This document shows positions 15,040-22,551 of a DNA stretch of 29,350 nt, one piece after another; positions within the stretch are counted from its first letter, which is position 1; each line of letters opens with the position of its first letter. The position numbers and the translations under genes were made by a program. The notes beneath the pieces were generated by a model. It did no database searches. It was not told where the DNA came from and saw only the letters and a program-made list of their open reading frames with translations. Source of the stretch: JAWOGN01 sp046496815. GTDB lineage: Bacteria; Desulfobacterota; DSM-4660; Desulfatiglandales; Desulfatiglandaceae. The stretch covers positions 1-29,350 of the forward strand of contig JAWOGN010000009.1 of NCBI GenBank assembly GCA_046496815.1. The letters are read 5' to 3'.

Positions 15040-18000
15040 AGAATCTGAAAAAGATCCTTCTCGTGTGCTGCATTTCCGCCTTGCTTATGATAACTGCTTT
15101 ATTCGGTGCGTCTCTTTATCTCTACCACCATCCTCCTGCCGTAAAACGGCTCATAGAAAAAGTCATTTCACGATCAACCGGCGCCACCCTCAGCATCGCA
15201 CATCTGTCTTACTCCTTCAATCCCTTGAGTTTTCAAGCCGAGGGTATTCAATTCCTATCCGATGGGACCATAAGTAACTCTCGTCTCGAACTTTCTGAAA
15301 TGTCGGCTGATATGGGCCTGGAAGGTTCGTTCGGGTATAAGACGCTCATGTTCAAACGCCTCGCTGTGGATGGGTTTTCTTTTCGTATTTTTCAGGAAAC
15401 GGCGCTATTTCAAATCGGTGACCGGGGAGGTGACCGGTCTTTCACTTCCCAGATATTCAAGCGCCTCATCGGTTTCTTTCTTTTCAGGGACATCGCGTTT
15501 CAATCCGTAGACCTGCATCATGGGGACGTTGCGGCGCAACTGGAGGATCACCGGATCCGGATCACCGGAATTCATGCAAACCTCAATTCAGCCGGATTTG
15601 TTGAGATTTCAAGCAAGGCAAGAATCGAAATACCTTCTCATAATGTCATCTTCAATGCTCCGGAAGTGAGCATCCTAACGGCCCATTCCATTTCCCTTAC
15701 AAAACCGGAAATGACGGTCCTCTTGACAGCAAAAAAGGCGACGTTGCTAAGTCCGACCATGGGTGCCGGAACTCTGAATCTGACTGCAACACTTGACTAT
15801 CACCGTGACCAAAAAACAATAAAGCTTAACCCGGTCGAGGTCCATGCTGAACACATTCGCCTGAAACCGGGATCCGAACTCGAATCGATGCCTTTGGAGA
15901 TCCGTCTCAGGACGGAGGGTGTTTTCAAACTTGAGGACGTTTGTTTGAAGATGTCCCGCTTTGAGATAACGATCACAGACCTGGCTACGCTGTCGGGTGA
16001 ACTCAACGGATGTTTCCGCCCTCCCGTGCGTATGGAAATAAAACTCACCGATTCTCATGTTTTTTCCCAGAAATTGCGCCCCCTGCTTCCGGAGGACATG
16101 AGAACCAAGCTCAGCCCGATTAAATTATCAGGCCCCGTGGGATTCCGGGGTGTCATCGAAGGTTCCATAGAGAAAGGAAAATGGGTTTGGCGATGTGATG
16201 ACGCGCAAGTCCAGCTCCAGCAAAACAATTTTTCTTATAAAACAGCGTCCTATGCCCTGGACGGCACGGTTACGGGAAATATCAAGACGGATGGCCGGTT
16301 TCCTGGTTTGAGACTTGCTGCGGCGTTGAAGGCGGATATCGCGAGGTTTTCAACCAAGGGAATGGCAGAGATTAGCCCTTTTCAGGCCGCCCTTACGCTG
16401 ACAGGAAAACATCCTGTGTACAGGGTGCGGAGCTTTGCAACGCTTGTCCCGGAATTGAAATTTGTGGCAGGACAGAAGCGCATCCAGGTCAATCATATTG
16501 AGATACGGCTTGAGAAAGGTGTGTTCGACGCAGACAGAGGGTCCTTCTTCCTCCCGAATATCCGGGTTGACTCTTCCCTGTTGAAGAACCTGATACTGTC
16601 TCTAAAACTAAACCCCAAACAGGCGGTTATGGAGCTTGAGGCCAAGGAGCTGAATCTGTTGGAGAGCGCCCAAGCCCTGGGGCTAATTCCTATGGGATCG
16701 CGCTTTTCGGGAGTTGATTCACTTTCACTCCGCGTTATTTTGGAAAAGAAAAGGCATGGCTCATTTGTGGCCAAACTCGCGCTTCATGACCTGGTGTTTG
16801 AATACTCGGACGCAAATGCGATGGGAGAAAAACTGGCCATCCATGCTGAAATGAAAGGAGAAATGGACCTGAGCGCGGAATATATCGCCGCCGAAACTTC
16901 GATTCAGATAGACCGGGGCGAGATTCTGTATGATCGGTTCTACGTGGACCTAAATGTCAATCCGTTCATCTCTGCATTCAAAGGCAATTACCGCCTCTCC
17001 GAAAAGTCGCTTGAAGTGTCGAGTCTAAAAGCGGGACTGAAAGATATTTTGACGTTTCATGTAGCCGGAACTGCGGCGTATAAGATCCGGGATCAGAGAT
17101 TTCAATTCGCTTTGAAAACACCTGCGATCCCACTGAGACCCGTCTTTCAACACTTGATCATGGAGCCGTTTCAGACCGAAAAGCCTTTTCTTTCCACCTT
17201 GAATGTGGGAGGAGCCGTATCCTTGGATTTAGAACTGACATGTGATGGAAAGCATTGGGTCGCAATAGGGACCTGCGCTTGGCATGATGGTGAACTTTTA
17301 TCTCCGGAAAACGGATTGACCGTACAGGGAATCAATCTCAATCTGCCGTTATGGTATCAAACGGGGCAACCCGACGGTTCCAGAGAACAGGTATTGGGCG
17401 ATTTAGCCATCCAAGCGATAGCCCTTCCGCTACTGCCGAAGCAACCCCTGAGAATGAGACTTGCGGCAGGTCCGAACTCGCTGTCGGTAAACGCCCCAAC
17501 CGAATTCGGCATCCCCGGCGGAAACGTGAAAATCGGGCCGATTTCGGCCTCAGATCTCTTCAGTTTACGACCCACCATCGAGACCGGTCTTATCCTTCCC
17601 GGTATCAAAATTAGGCCGATATTATCAAGATTTTGGACGCTCCCGACAGAGGGGACCATAACCGGGCAACTCAATCCGATTGTCTTTGAGGGTGGTACCG
17701 TGACCACCCGAGGGGAAATAACCGCGGAAGTGTTTGATGGAGAGGTCATCCTGACTGATTTGCATGCATCGGGGATTTTTTCGGCATCTCCTCTGCTCGG
17801 ATTGCATGCCCGTTGGAACGACCTGAGCCTCGAAAAGCTGACAACCGGCACCGCTTTCGGGAAAATTGAAGGCATTTTAGAAGGGCATGTGAAGCACTTG
17901 GAGGTCGCTTACGGACAACCTCAAAGATTTGACCTCCTGTTGGAGACCGTCAAGAAAAGGGGTGTCGATCAAACTCTAAGTGTGAGGGCGGTAGAAAACA

Positions 18001-18296
18001 TTGCGCAACTCGGTGGGGGGCAAAGTCCGTTCATGGGGCTTGCAGGGGGATTTGCTTCCTTCTTCAAAAAGTTTCCGTATCAGAAGATGGGGGTGCATGC
18101 TACCCTAGAAAATGATGTGTTTCGGGTCAACGGAACCATCCTGGAAGGAGGCGTAGAGTATTTGGTGAAAAGGGGTGGCCTTTCAGGTGTAAATATTGTA
18201 AACCAAAGCCCTAACAACCGGATCAGTTTCAAGGATATGGTCAAAAGGATGAAGCGTATTACCGCAAAAGGCAGCGGTGAACCCGTTATCAAATAG
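15036..18296 (+). CDS. YdbH/AsmA-like intermembrane (lipid transport) protein
   Basis: 1086 residues: one N-terminal membrane anchor (about 6-29), then an AsmA-type opening (RLIEKVISRSTGATLSIAHL, followed by YSFNPLSFQAEG) and a very long beta-rich region without enzyme motifs. The C-terminus contains AVENIAQLGGG, GVHATLENDVFRVNG and GVEYLVKRGGLSGVNIVNQS, reminiscent of the YdbH (PF11739) end. E. coli YdbH (about 879 residues) spans the periplasm and moves phospholipids to the outer membrane with lipoprotein YnbE and the regulator YdbL. The next gene here carries both YnbE-like and YdbL-like sequence, which strongly supports the assignment over a generic AsmA protein. ATG 15036 overlaps the aminopeptidase stop by ATGA, behind GGAAGG. 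Transport itself is inferred. Confidence 0.75.
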   Translation: MKNLKKILLVCCISALLMITALFGASLYLYHHPPAVKRLIEKVISRSTGATLSIAHLSYSFNPLSFQAEGIQFLSDGTISNSRLELSEMSADMGLEGSFGYKTLMFKRLAVDGFSFRIFQETALFQIGDRGGDRSFTSQIFKRLIGFFLFRDIAFQSVDLHHGDVAAQLEDHRIRITGIHANLNSAGFVEISSKARIEIPSHNVIFNAPEVSILTAHSISLTKPEMTVLLTAKKATLLSPTMGAGTLNLTATLDYHRDQKTIKLNPVEVHAEHIRLKPGSELESMPLEIRLRTEGVFKLEDVCLKMSRFEITITDLATLSGELNGCFRPPVRMEIKLTDSHVFSQKLRPLLPEDMRTKLSPIKLSGPVGFRGVIEGSIEKGKWVWRCDDAQVQLQQNNFSYKTASYALDGTVTGNIKTDGRFPGLRLAAALKADIARFSTKGMAEISPFQAALTLTGKHPVYRVRSFATLVPELKFVAGQKRIQVNHIEIRLEKGVFDADRGSFFLPNIRVDSSLLKNLILSLKLNPKQAVMELEAKELNLLESAQALGLIPMGSRFSGVDSLSLRVILEKKRHGSFVAKLALHDLVFEYSDANAMGEKLAIHAEMKGEMDLSAEYIAAETSIQIDRGEILYDRFYVDLNVNPFISAFKGNYRLSEKSLEVSSLKAGLKDILTFHVAGTAAYKIRDQRFQFALKTPAIPLRPVFQHLIMEPFQTEKPFLSTLNVGGAVSLDLELTCDGKHWVAIGTCAWHDGELLSPENGLTVQGINLNLPLWYQTGQPDGSREQVLGDLAIQAIALPLLPKQPLRMRLAAGPNSLSVNAPTEFGIPGGNVKIGPISASDLFSLRPTIETGLILPGIKIRPILSRFWTLPTEGTITGQLNPIVFEGGTVTTRGEITAEVFDGEVILTDLHASGIFSASPLLGLHARWNDLSLEKLTTGTAFGKIEGILEGHVKHLEVAYGQPQRFDLLLETVKKRGVDQTLSVRAVENIAQLGGGQSPFMGLAGGFASFFKKFPYQKMGVHATLENDVFRVNGTILEGGVEYLVKRGGLSGVNIVNQSPNNRISFKDMVKRMKRITAKGSGEPVIK

Positions 18297-18432
18297 TCGG
18301 CATATGAACACCACGGTGAACACCGCGAATAGACATTCAAAAGAGCGCAAAGTCGGCCTAACGGGACAATCGCTTCCATATCAGTTTATTTTCCATAGAG
18401 CGGTAACAGCGAATGTACGCACGGAGGGAAAG

Positions 18433-18978
18433 ATGAGATTCTTGCGAAAGCGTTTTTGGGTGGCAGCTTTAGTTTTGTCATTGGGGTTCTTTGCTTGTGT
18501 CACCATCAACATTTATTTTCCAGCAGAAAAAGTGGAATCCGTTGCAGGTGAAATCGTCGACGATATTCGAGACAGGAAAGGCGGCGAAGAGGGGGCTTCT
18601 CAGGAACGGGAAAGCTCTTCGCTTCGAGAAAGTGTTCTTGCTTTCTTCTGCTCCCATGCGATGGCGGAGGAAATAACTACGATTTCCAATCCAACCATCC
18701 GCGAATTGAAGAATAAAATGAAAAATCGTTATCGTCAGATGAAACCCTATTACGGGAAAGAAATGCTGAAAGAGGGAGACAATGGTTATGTGTCTCTGGG
18801 GGAAACCAAGGGATTGGGGTTGAAGGAAAAACGGGATTTAAAGAATCTCGTGGATGCAGAAAACAAAAACAGAAAAGAGCTTTACGGGGAGATCGCGAAA
18901 GCCCTCAAGATTGAATCGGGCCAGGTAAACAAAATTGCAGAGATCTTCGCCAAAGAGTGGCAAAAGCCTGTACGATGA
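18433..18978 (+). CDS. lipoprotein with YnbE-like N-terminus fused to a YdbL-like DUF1318 domain
   Basis: 181 residues. A basic, hydrophobic signal sequence ends at Cys22 (LGFFACVTINIYFP), a plausible though Phe-rich lipobox. Residues 22-46 (VTINIYFPAEKVESVAGEIV) resemble the strand segment of the small lipoprotein YnbE. A charged linker and a second hydrophobic patch (LAFFCSHAMAEE, 69-80) follow. Residues 84-181 match DUF1318/YdbL: IRELKNKMKNRYRQMKPYYG, GDNGYVSL, LKNLVDAENKNRKELYGEIA. ATG 18433 has GGAGGG five bases upstream; the longer frame to 18277 overlaps the previous gene and lacks a ribosome site. In E. coli ydbH-ynbE-ydbL are three genes. Here the last two appear joined, which fits the YdbH-like neighbour. 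The fusion is seen; its function is inferred. Confidence 0.75.
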   Translation: MRFLRKRFWVAALVLSLGFFACVTINIYFPAEKVESVAGEIVDDIRDRKGGEEGASQERESSSLRESVLAFFCSHAMAEEITTISNPTIRELKNKMKNRYRQMKPYYGKEMLKEGDNGYVSLGETKGLGLKEKRDLKNLVDAENKNRKELYGEIAKALKIESGQVNKIAEIFAKEWQKPVR

Positions 18979-19121
18979 GTTTCCGGATCTCGGAAGGGGC
19001 GCGCTTTGTCTCGGTCCCTGAGCTGTAATGATAAGCTTTATAAAAATCCTCCGGTTTTTTTACGTTCAAATGTGGCAACCAACGCATGACAAAGTCATTT
19101 AATTCAATGAGATGAGGCAGC

Positions 19122-19526
19122 ATGCGCCTTCTATTTTTGTGGGGGATACTATTCGTAAGTTTCCCGATTTCCTGCGCAAATACGATGACGACGCACAAAG
19201 AATCCGAAAGGTCGCGGAATCCGTTGGGCGCTGTTGTCGAATTTTACCAGGGACCGCTAAATCACCTTTCAGCGGTTAAGCGGTCAGGGTGTCCGATGTA
19301 CCCGTCGTGTTCTCAGTACTGCAAGGACTCCCTACAAAAACATGGGTTCTTTGTCGGTTGGGTGATGACCTGCGACCGCCTGATGCGATGTGGACGTGAT
19401 GAGACGGAATTGTCGCCGCGGATCATGGTTGACGGGGAATTGAAATATTATGATCCGGTTCAAGCGAATGAAATTTTGTGGAATGAAGATAGGCGCTACC
19501 CCAATTTGGAAATGGATATGCGTTAA
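19122..19526 (+). CDS. yidD: YidD-family membrane protein insertion factor with an export signal
   Basis: 134 residues. The YidD core (about 41-92) has VVEFYQGPLNHL, the cysteine motif GCPMYPSCSQYCKDSLQKHG and the arginine/cysteine end WVMTCDRLMRCG. YidD helps YidC insert proteins in the inner membrane and is normally a cytosolic membrane-associated protein of 70-85 residues next to rnpA and yidC. This copy is alone and has an N-terminal hydrophobic signal ending FPISCAN, so a lipoprotein or secreted form is likely. It also has about 40 extra C-terminal residues (GELKYYDPVQANEILWNEDR). The usual CR[FY]xPTCS reads CPMYPSCS. GAGG precedes ATG 19122. The exported form may do something else; I would not assume the YidC role. 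Confidence 0.8.
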   Translation: MRLLFLWGILFVSFPISCANTMTTHKESERSRNPLGAVVEFYQGPLNHLSAVKRSGCPMYPSCSQYCKDSLQKHGFFVGWVMTCDRLMRCGRDETELSPRIMVDGELKYYDPVQANEILWNEDRRYPNLEMDMR

Positions 19527-19541
19527 CGGTCAGATCCATTC

Positions 19542-20444
19542 TTATCGAATGATCTTGATCGAGGAGAGAGATCCCTCTAGTCGGGAAGCAAGCATGGCCT
19601 TTTCAATGGCAACTGCGACGGGGCCTGCTAGACTTTCAAGCAGCAGCAAATCATCCTCTCGAAATCCGTAGGGGCCGCGAATTGAATCTACGTAAATGGC
19701 TCCCAACATTTCTGAATTGCTGATCATCGGAACACACATAACAGATCCGATCTGCAGGGTGCTCATGGCGGTTTTAAAATCATCAGGTGCTTCGCGGTCA
19801 GTGTTTGCCATTCTTATCGGTGTGCCGTCTTTTCTGACCTGATTTACGACTTGGCGGCTATAAACAAATTGAGATTCTTCAGGTTCAAGTCTTGACCTGC
19901 AGATGACACGTTTCATTTCTCCGTTTTTGTTGTCAAAGAGCAGTATGGCAACCCGATCAATTCTAGGAAGCGTGTCCAAGAGATACCCCAAAACTTTGTC
20001 GATAATCTCATCGATTTTCAATGACTGTCTAAGGAGCCCTGTGACCTTGTGCACCAGTTCCAAGTTTCCGGCCCATTGGGATCGGCGCTCTTTGGGTAAG
20101 CTATCCGTATGCTGTTGACCCGGCACTTCATCCAAAGACACTCGATGAGAACCTCCGTCTAGTCGCATGACGGTATTTGCAAATGAAATGGTATCTCCGT
20201 CTGCCAACTCGTAACTTTGACCCGGCGCGATTTTTTCATGATTGAGCAGCGTGCCGTTGGTGCTTTTTAGATCTTCAAGGAATACCTTGTCGCGGACCTT
20301 GGAAATTTTCAGCTGCTGTCTGGAGACAGCGATGTCCTTGATTTGAATATCGCTCTTTGAAGACCTCCCCACCAAGAAGGGGGTCGCTTTGAGATCAAAC
20401 TTCGCGCCTTTTAGAGGGCCTGATGTGATATTGAGCCTCGTCAT
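19542..20444 (-). CDS. FHA-GAF domain signalling protein
   Basis: 300 residues. The FHA domain (about 3-95) has GRSSKSDIQI (26-35), VSRQQLKI (40-47) and STNGTLLN (61-68). The usual SRxH His is Gln, which may lower phosphothreonine affinity. A GAF domain (about 135-285) follows, with VLGYLLDTLPRIDRVAILLF, GSVMCVPM, GAIYVDS and the closing helix LESLAGPVAVAIEKAML. FHA-GAF proteins often accompany Ser/Thr kinases or cyclases; no output domain is attached. Three in-frame ATGs (20459, 20450, 20444) are possible. Only the last has AGGA at normal distance (eight bases), and it directly precedes the FHA fold. The gene converges on yidD with 15 bases between stops. Confidence 0.88.
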   Translation of the reverse strand: MTRLNITSGPLKGAKFDLKATPFLVGRSSKSDIQIKDIAVSRQQLKISKVRDKVFLEDLKSTNGTLLNHEKIAPGQSYELADGDTISFANTVMRLDGGSHRVSLDEVPGQQHTDSLPKERRSQWAGNLELVHKVTGLLRQSLKIDEIIDKVLGYLLDTLPRIDRVAILLFDNKNGEMKRVICRSRLEPEESQFVYSRQVVNQVRKDGTPIRMANTDREAPDDFKTAMSTLQIGSVMCVPMISNSEMLGAIYVDSIRGPYGFREDDLLLLESLAGPVAVAIEKAMLASRLEGSLSSIKIIR

Positions 20445-20538
20445 GACCATTTTCCTCATATCCTGCGCTAGAATTTATGACTGATACGTCTTTTTTGCAT
20501 TCAAATCGTAGGCAGGGATCTTATTTCACTGCTTTTTC

Positions 20539-20571
20539 TTGGAGATTCTTGTAAAGAATGGGTATCTCCAA
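20539..20571. repeat. nested perfect hairpin upstream of the FHA-GAF gene
   Basis: TTGGAGAT (20539-20546) pairs with ATCTCCAA (20564-20571). Overlapping the inner edge, ATTCTT (20545-20550) pairs with AAGAAT (20554-20559) around GTA. Neither strand has a T tract after it, so it is not a typical terminator. Confidence 0.6.
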
Positions 20572-20920
20572 AAGCGAGATCGCTCTGTCTATGACTTTTT
20601 CCCGCTGATTTTTCAGTCCTGGAGGGCCGAGGGTTTCCTCAGCCGCGCGTTTTCTCCGGGTCAGTATGCCGCTTCGTCGGTTCTTGGTGTAAATCAGCTC
20701 CTATCTTACAGGGCGCTTTAGGAATTGACCGTCGGAATGGTCATCAGCGTCTGTTTGAAACGGGTTTATCGACTGAAATGAAAATGCAAGATCTTAAAAT
20801 AGATTGAAACCGCCATCTGAGAGACTCTGCAAGATGTTTGCCATTTTTCAATATCAGTCAAGGTGTCAGTATTTTAAGCAGTTGTCTTCGTTAAATGAAA
20901 AAATTTGGGTCGAAAGAGGT

Positions 20921-20953
20921 CAAAGTTTGTCAGGGTATACCAAAATTTGTCAG
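20921..20953. repeat. 13-base direct repeat CAAARTTTGTCAG, 20-base period
   Basis: CAAAGTTTGTCAG (20921-20933) and CAAAATTTGTCAG (20941-20953) differ at one position and sit two helical turns apart, about 205 bases upstream of the aminotransferase start. A weaker form, TCAAGGTGTCAG, is at 20858-20869. The spacing suggests paired binding sites for a regulator; which one is unknown. Confidence 0.5.
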
Positions 20954-21157
20954 AAAAGAATTGTTTTCGATAACGCATGATGCGGGCAACAAAAAGAAAG
21001 TGGTTCCTTGTGATATGCATGTTTTTTTGTTTCAAACAAGAAATTTTTTGCAAAAAGCAATATATTTAAAAAAATTGTAACAATGTAGATTTTTGAAAGA
21101 ACTCGTGAGCCGAACAACAGGGGCCGTTAGGGCATTCACTGACCAGGAGACAAGCAC

Positions 21158-22483
21158 ATGAAATATCCGAACATCAAGACGAAACTACCCGGGCCACGCG
21201 CCGCGAATTTGATTCTCACAGACCAGCACTACGTTTCTCCATCATACACCAGGGCGTATCCCCTGGTTGTAAAAAGGGGTCAGGGTGTCTGGGTGGATGA
21301 TGTGGATGATAACCGGTTTTTGGATTTTACCTCAGGTATTGCCGTATGCGCCACGGGGCATTGCCATCCCGAGGTCGTCAAAGCCATACAGGCGCAAGCG
21401 GAAAGGCTTTTGCACATGTCGGGAACAGATTTTTACTATGAGCCTCAGATTGCTTTGGCAGAAAAGCTGGCCGGCATGACTCCCCAGGATGGAAGCAAAA
21501 AGATATATTTCGGAAACTCAGGGGCTGAGGCGGTGGAGGCCGCTTTTAAACTGGCCCGTTGGCATACTCGAAGGGAATTAAACATCGCTTTTTTTGGGGC
21601 CTTCCATGGTCGCACCATGGGGGCGTTGTCACTCACAGCGAGCAAGACAATCCAGAAAAAGCACCTGTATCCCTTCGTGCCGGGAATCACCCACATCCCC
21701 TATGCCTATTGTTATCGATGCCCGTATAATCTCTGCTATCCCCAATGCGGCCTGGAATGTGCGCACTGGGTGGAGGACACGCTCTTTCGGACAACAATGC
21801 CTGCGGAAGAGGTGGCGGCCATATTTGTGGAGCCCATCCAGGGGGAGGGTGGTTACATCGTTCCACCGCCTGAATTTCACGTTGAGCTCCATAAAATCGC
21901 TAAAAATTACGGCATCCTTTATGTGGTGGACGAAGTTCAGTCGGGCATGGGACGCACGGGGAAGATGTTTGCAATCGAGCATTTCGGAGTGAAGCCGGAC
22001 ATCATGGCCCTGGCGAAGGGGATAGCCTCGGGGATGCCCCTCGGCGCCACGGTGGCCCGTTCGGACATCATGGACTGGGAGGCGGGCTCTCATGCCTCTA
22101 CGTTTGGAGGGAATCCGGTTTCTTGCATGGCTGCGCTGGAAACCATCAGCTTGATCGAAAAAGGACTCATGGCCAACGCGGAAAAGCAAGGTGAAAGGCT
22201 CATGAATGGATTTCGTGAAATGCAAAACACCTTTGAATGCATGGGCGATGTCCGGGGGAAAGGGCTAATGGTCGGGGTTGAATTGGTGAAAGATCGTGAC
22301 ACCAAAGAGCGCGCGGGCGACTGGCGCGCAGAGATCATAAAAAAGGCTTTTGAAAAGGGCCTGCTCCTTTTGGGCTGCGGTGAAAACGTTATCCGCTTCT
22401 GTCCGGCCCTCATTGTGACAGAGGAGGAAGTGGATATGTGTCTATCCATATTTGAGGAAGTCGTCGGTCAGGTGGCGGGATGA
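21158..22483 (+). CDS. class III PLP aminotransferase (acetylornithine/GABA family) with a Cys-rich insertion
   Basis: 441 residues. A cytosolic fold-type I enzyme transferring an amino group, or possibly racemising an amino acid. PLP features are SGAEAVEAAFKLAR (121-134), FHGRT (149-153), VEPIQGEGG (224-232), the pyridine-binding D258 in VVDEVQSGMGRTG and the Schiff-base K287 in ALAKGIASGMPLGA; the phosphate-binding STFGGNP is at 314-320. Between about 180 and 205 an insertion, AYCYRCPYNLCYPQCGLEC, holds five cysteines (185, 188, 193, 197, 201). A similar segment occurs in archaeal family members, including Pyrococcus amino-acid racemases and omega-aminotransferases, so ArgD-type function should not be assumed. 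AGGAG lies eight bases before ATG 21158. It converges on an amino-acid transporter operon and may use the same substrate. Confidence 0.92.
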   Translation: MKYPNIKTKLPGPRAANLILTDQHYVSPSYTRAYPLVVKRGQGVWVDDVDDNRFLDFTSGIAVCATGHCHPEVVKAIQAQAERLLHMSGTDFYYEPQIALAEKLAGMTPQDGSKKIYFGNSGAEAVEAAFKLARWHTRRELNIAFFGAFHGRTMGALSLTASKTIQKKHLYPFVPGITHIPYAYCYRCPYNLCYPQCGLECAHWVEDTLFRTTMPAEEVAAIFVEPIQGEGGYIVPPPEFHVELHKIAKNYGILYVVDEVQSGMGRTGKMFAIEHFGVKPDIMALAKGIASGMPLGATVARSDIMDWEAGSHASTFGGNPVSCMAALETISLIEKGLMANAEKQGERLMNGFREMQNTFECMGDVRGKGLMVGVELVKDRDTKERAGDWRAEIIKKAFEKGLLLLGCGENVIRFCPALIVTEEEVDMCLSIFEEVVGQVAG

Positions 22484-22551
22484 TCGCTGGTCGGTAGATA
22501 CCCCGGCCGGCTAAAATACATACTTGCAATCCTTCCAATGCCCCGGAGCTT

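Larger units (their letters stand above)
20445..21157. other. 713-base region without a gene
   Basis: Short open frames here (around 20539-20721 and 20895-21080) lack ribosome sites and recognisable protein sequence. The stretch is AT-rich toward 21060. It holds a nested hairpin (20539-20571) and a 13-base direct repeat (20921-20953). It should contain the promoters of the FHA-GAF gene (minus) and the aminotransferase (plus). Confidence 0.6.

Noticed and set aside
18277..18432. Longer N-terminus for the YnbE-YdbL-like lipoprotein
   Set aside because: It would overlap the end of the YdbH-like gene, add 52 residues before a typical signal peptide and ignore the GGAGGG before ATG 18433.
18905..19198. 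Minus-strand open frame of 97 codons across the yidD start
   Set aside because: Overlaps two supported plus-strand genes and has no ribosome site or family resemblance.
20539..20721. 60-codon open frame starting inside the nested hairpin
   Set aside because: No ribosome site and no recognisable protein features; the start lies in the palindrome.
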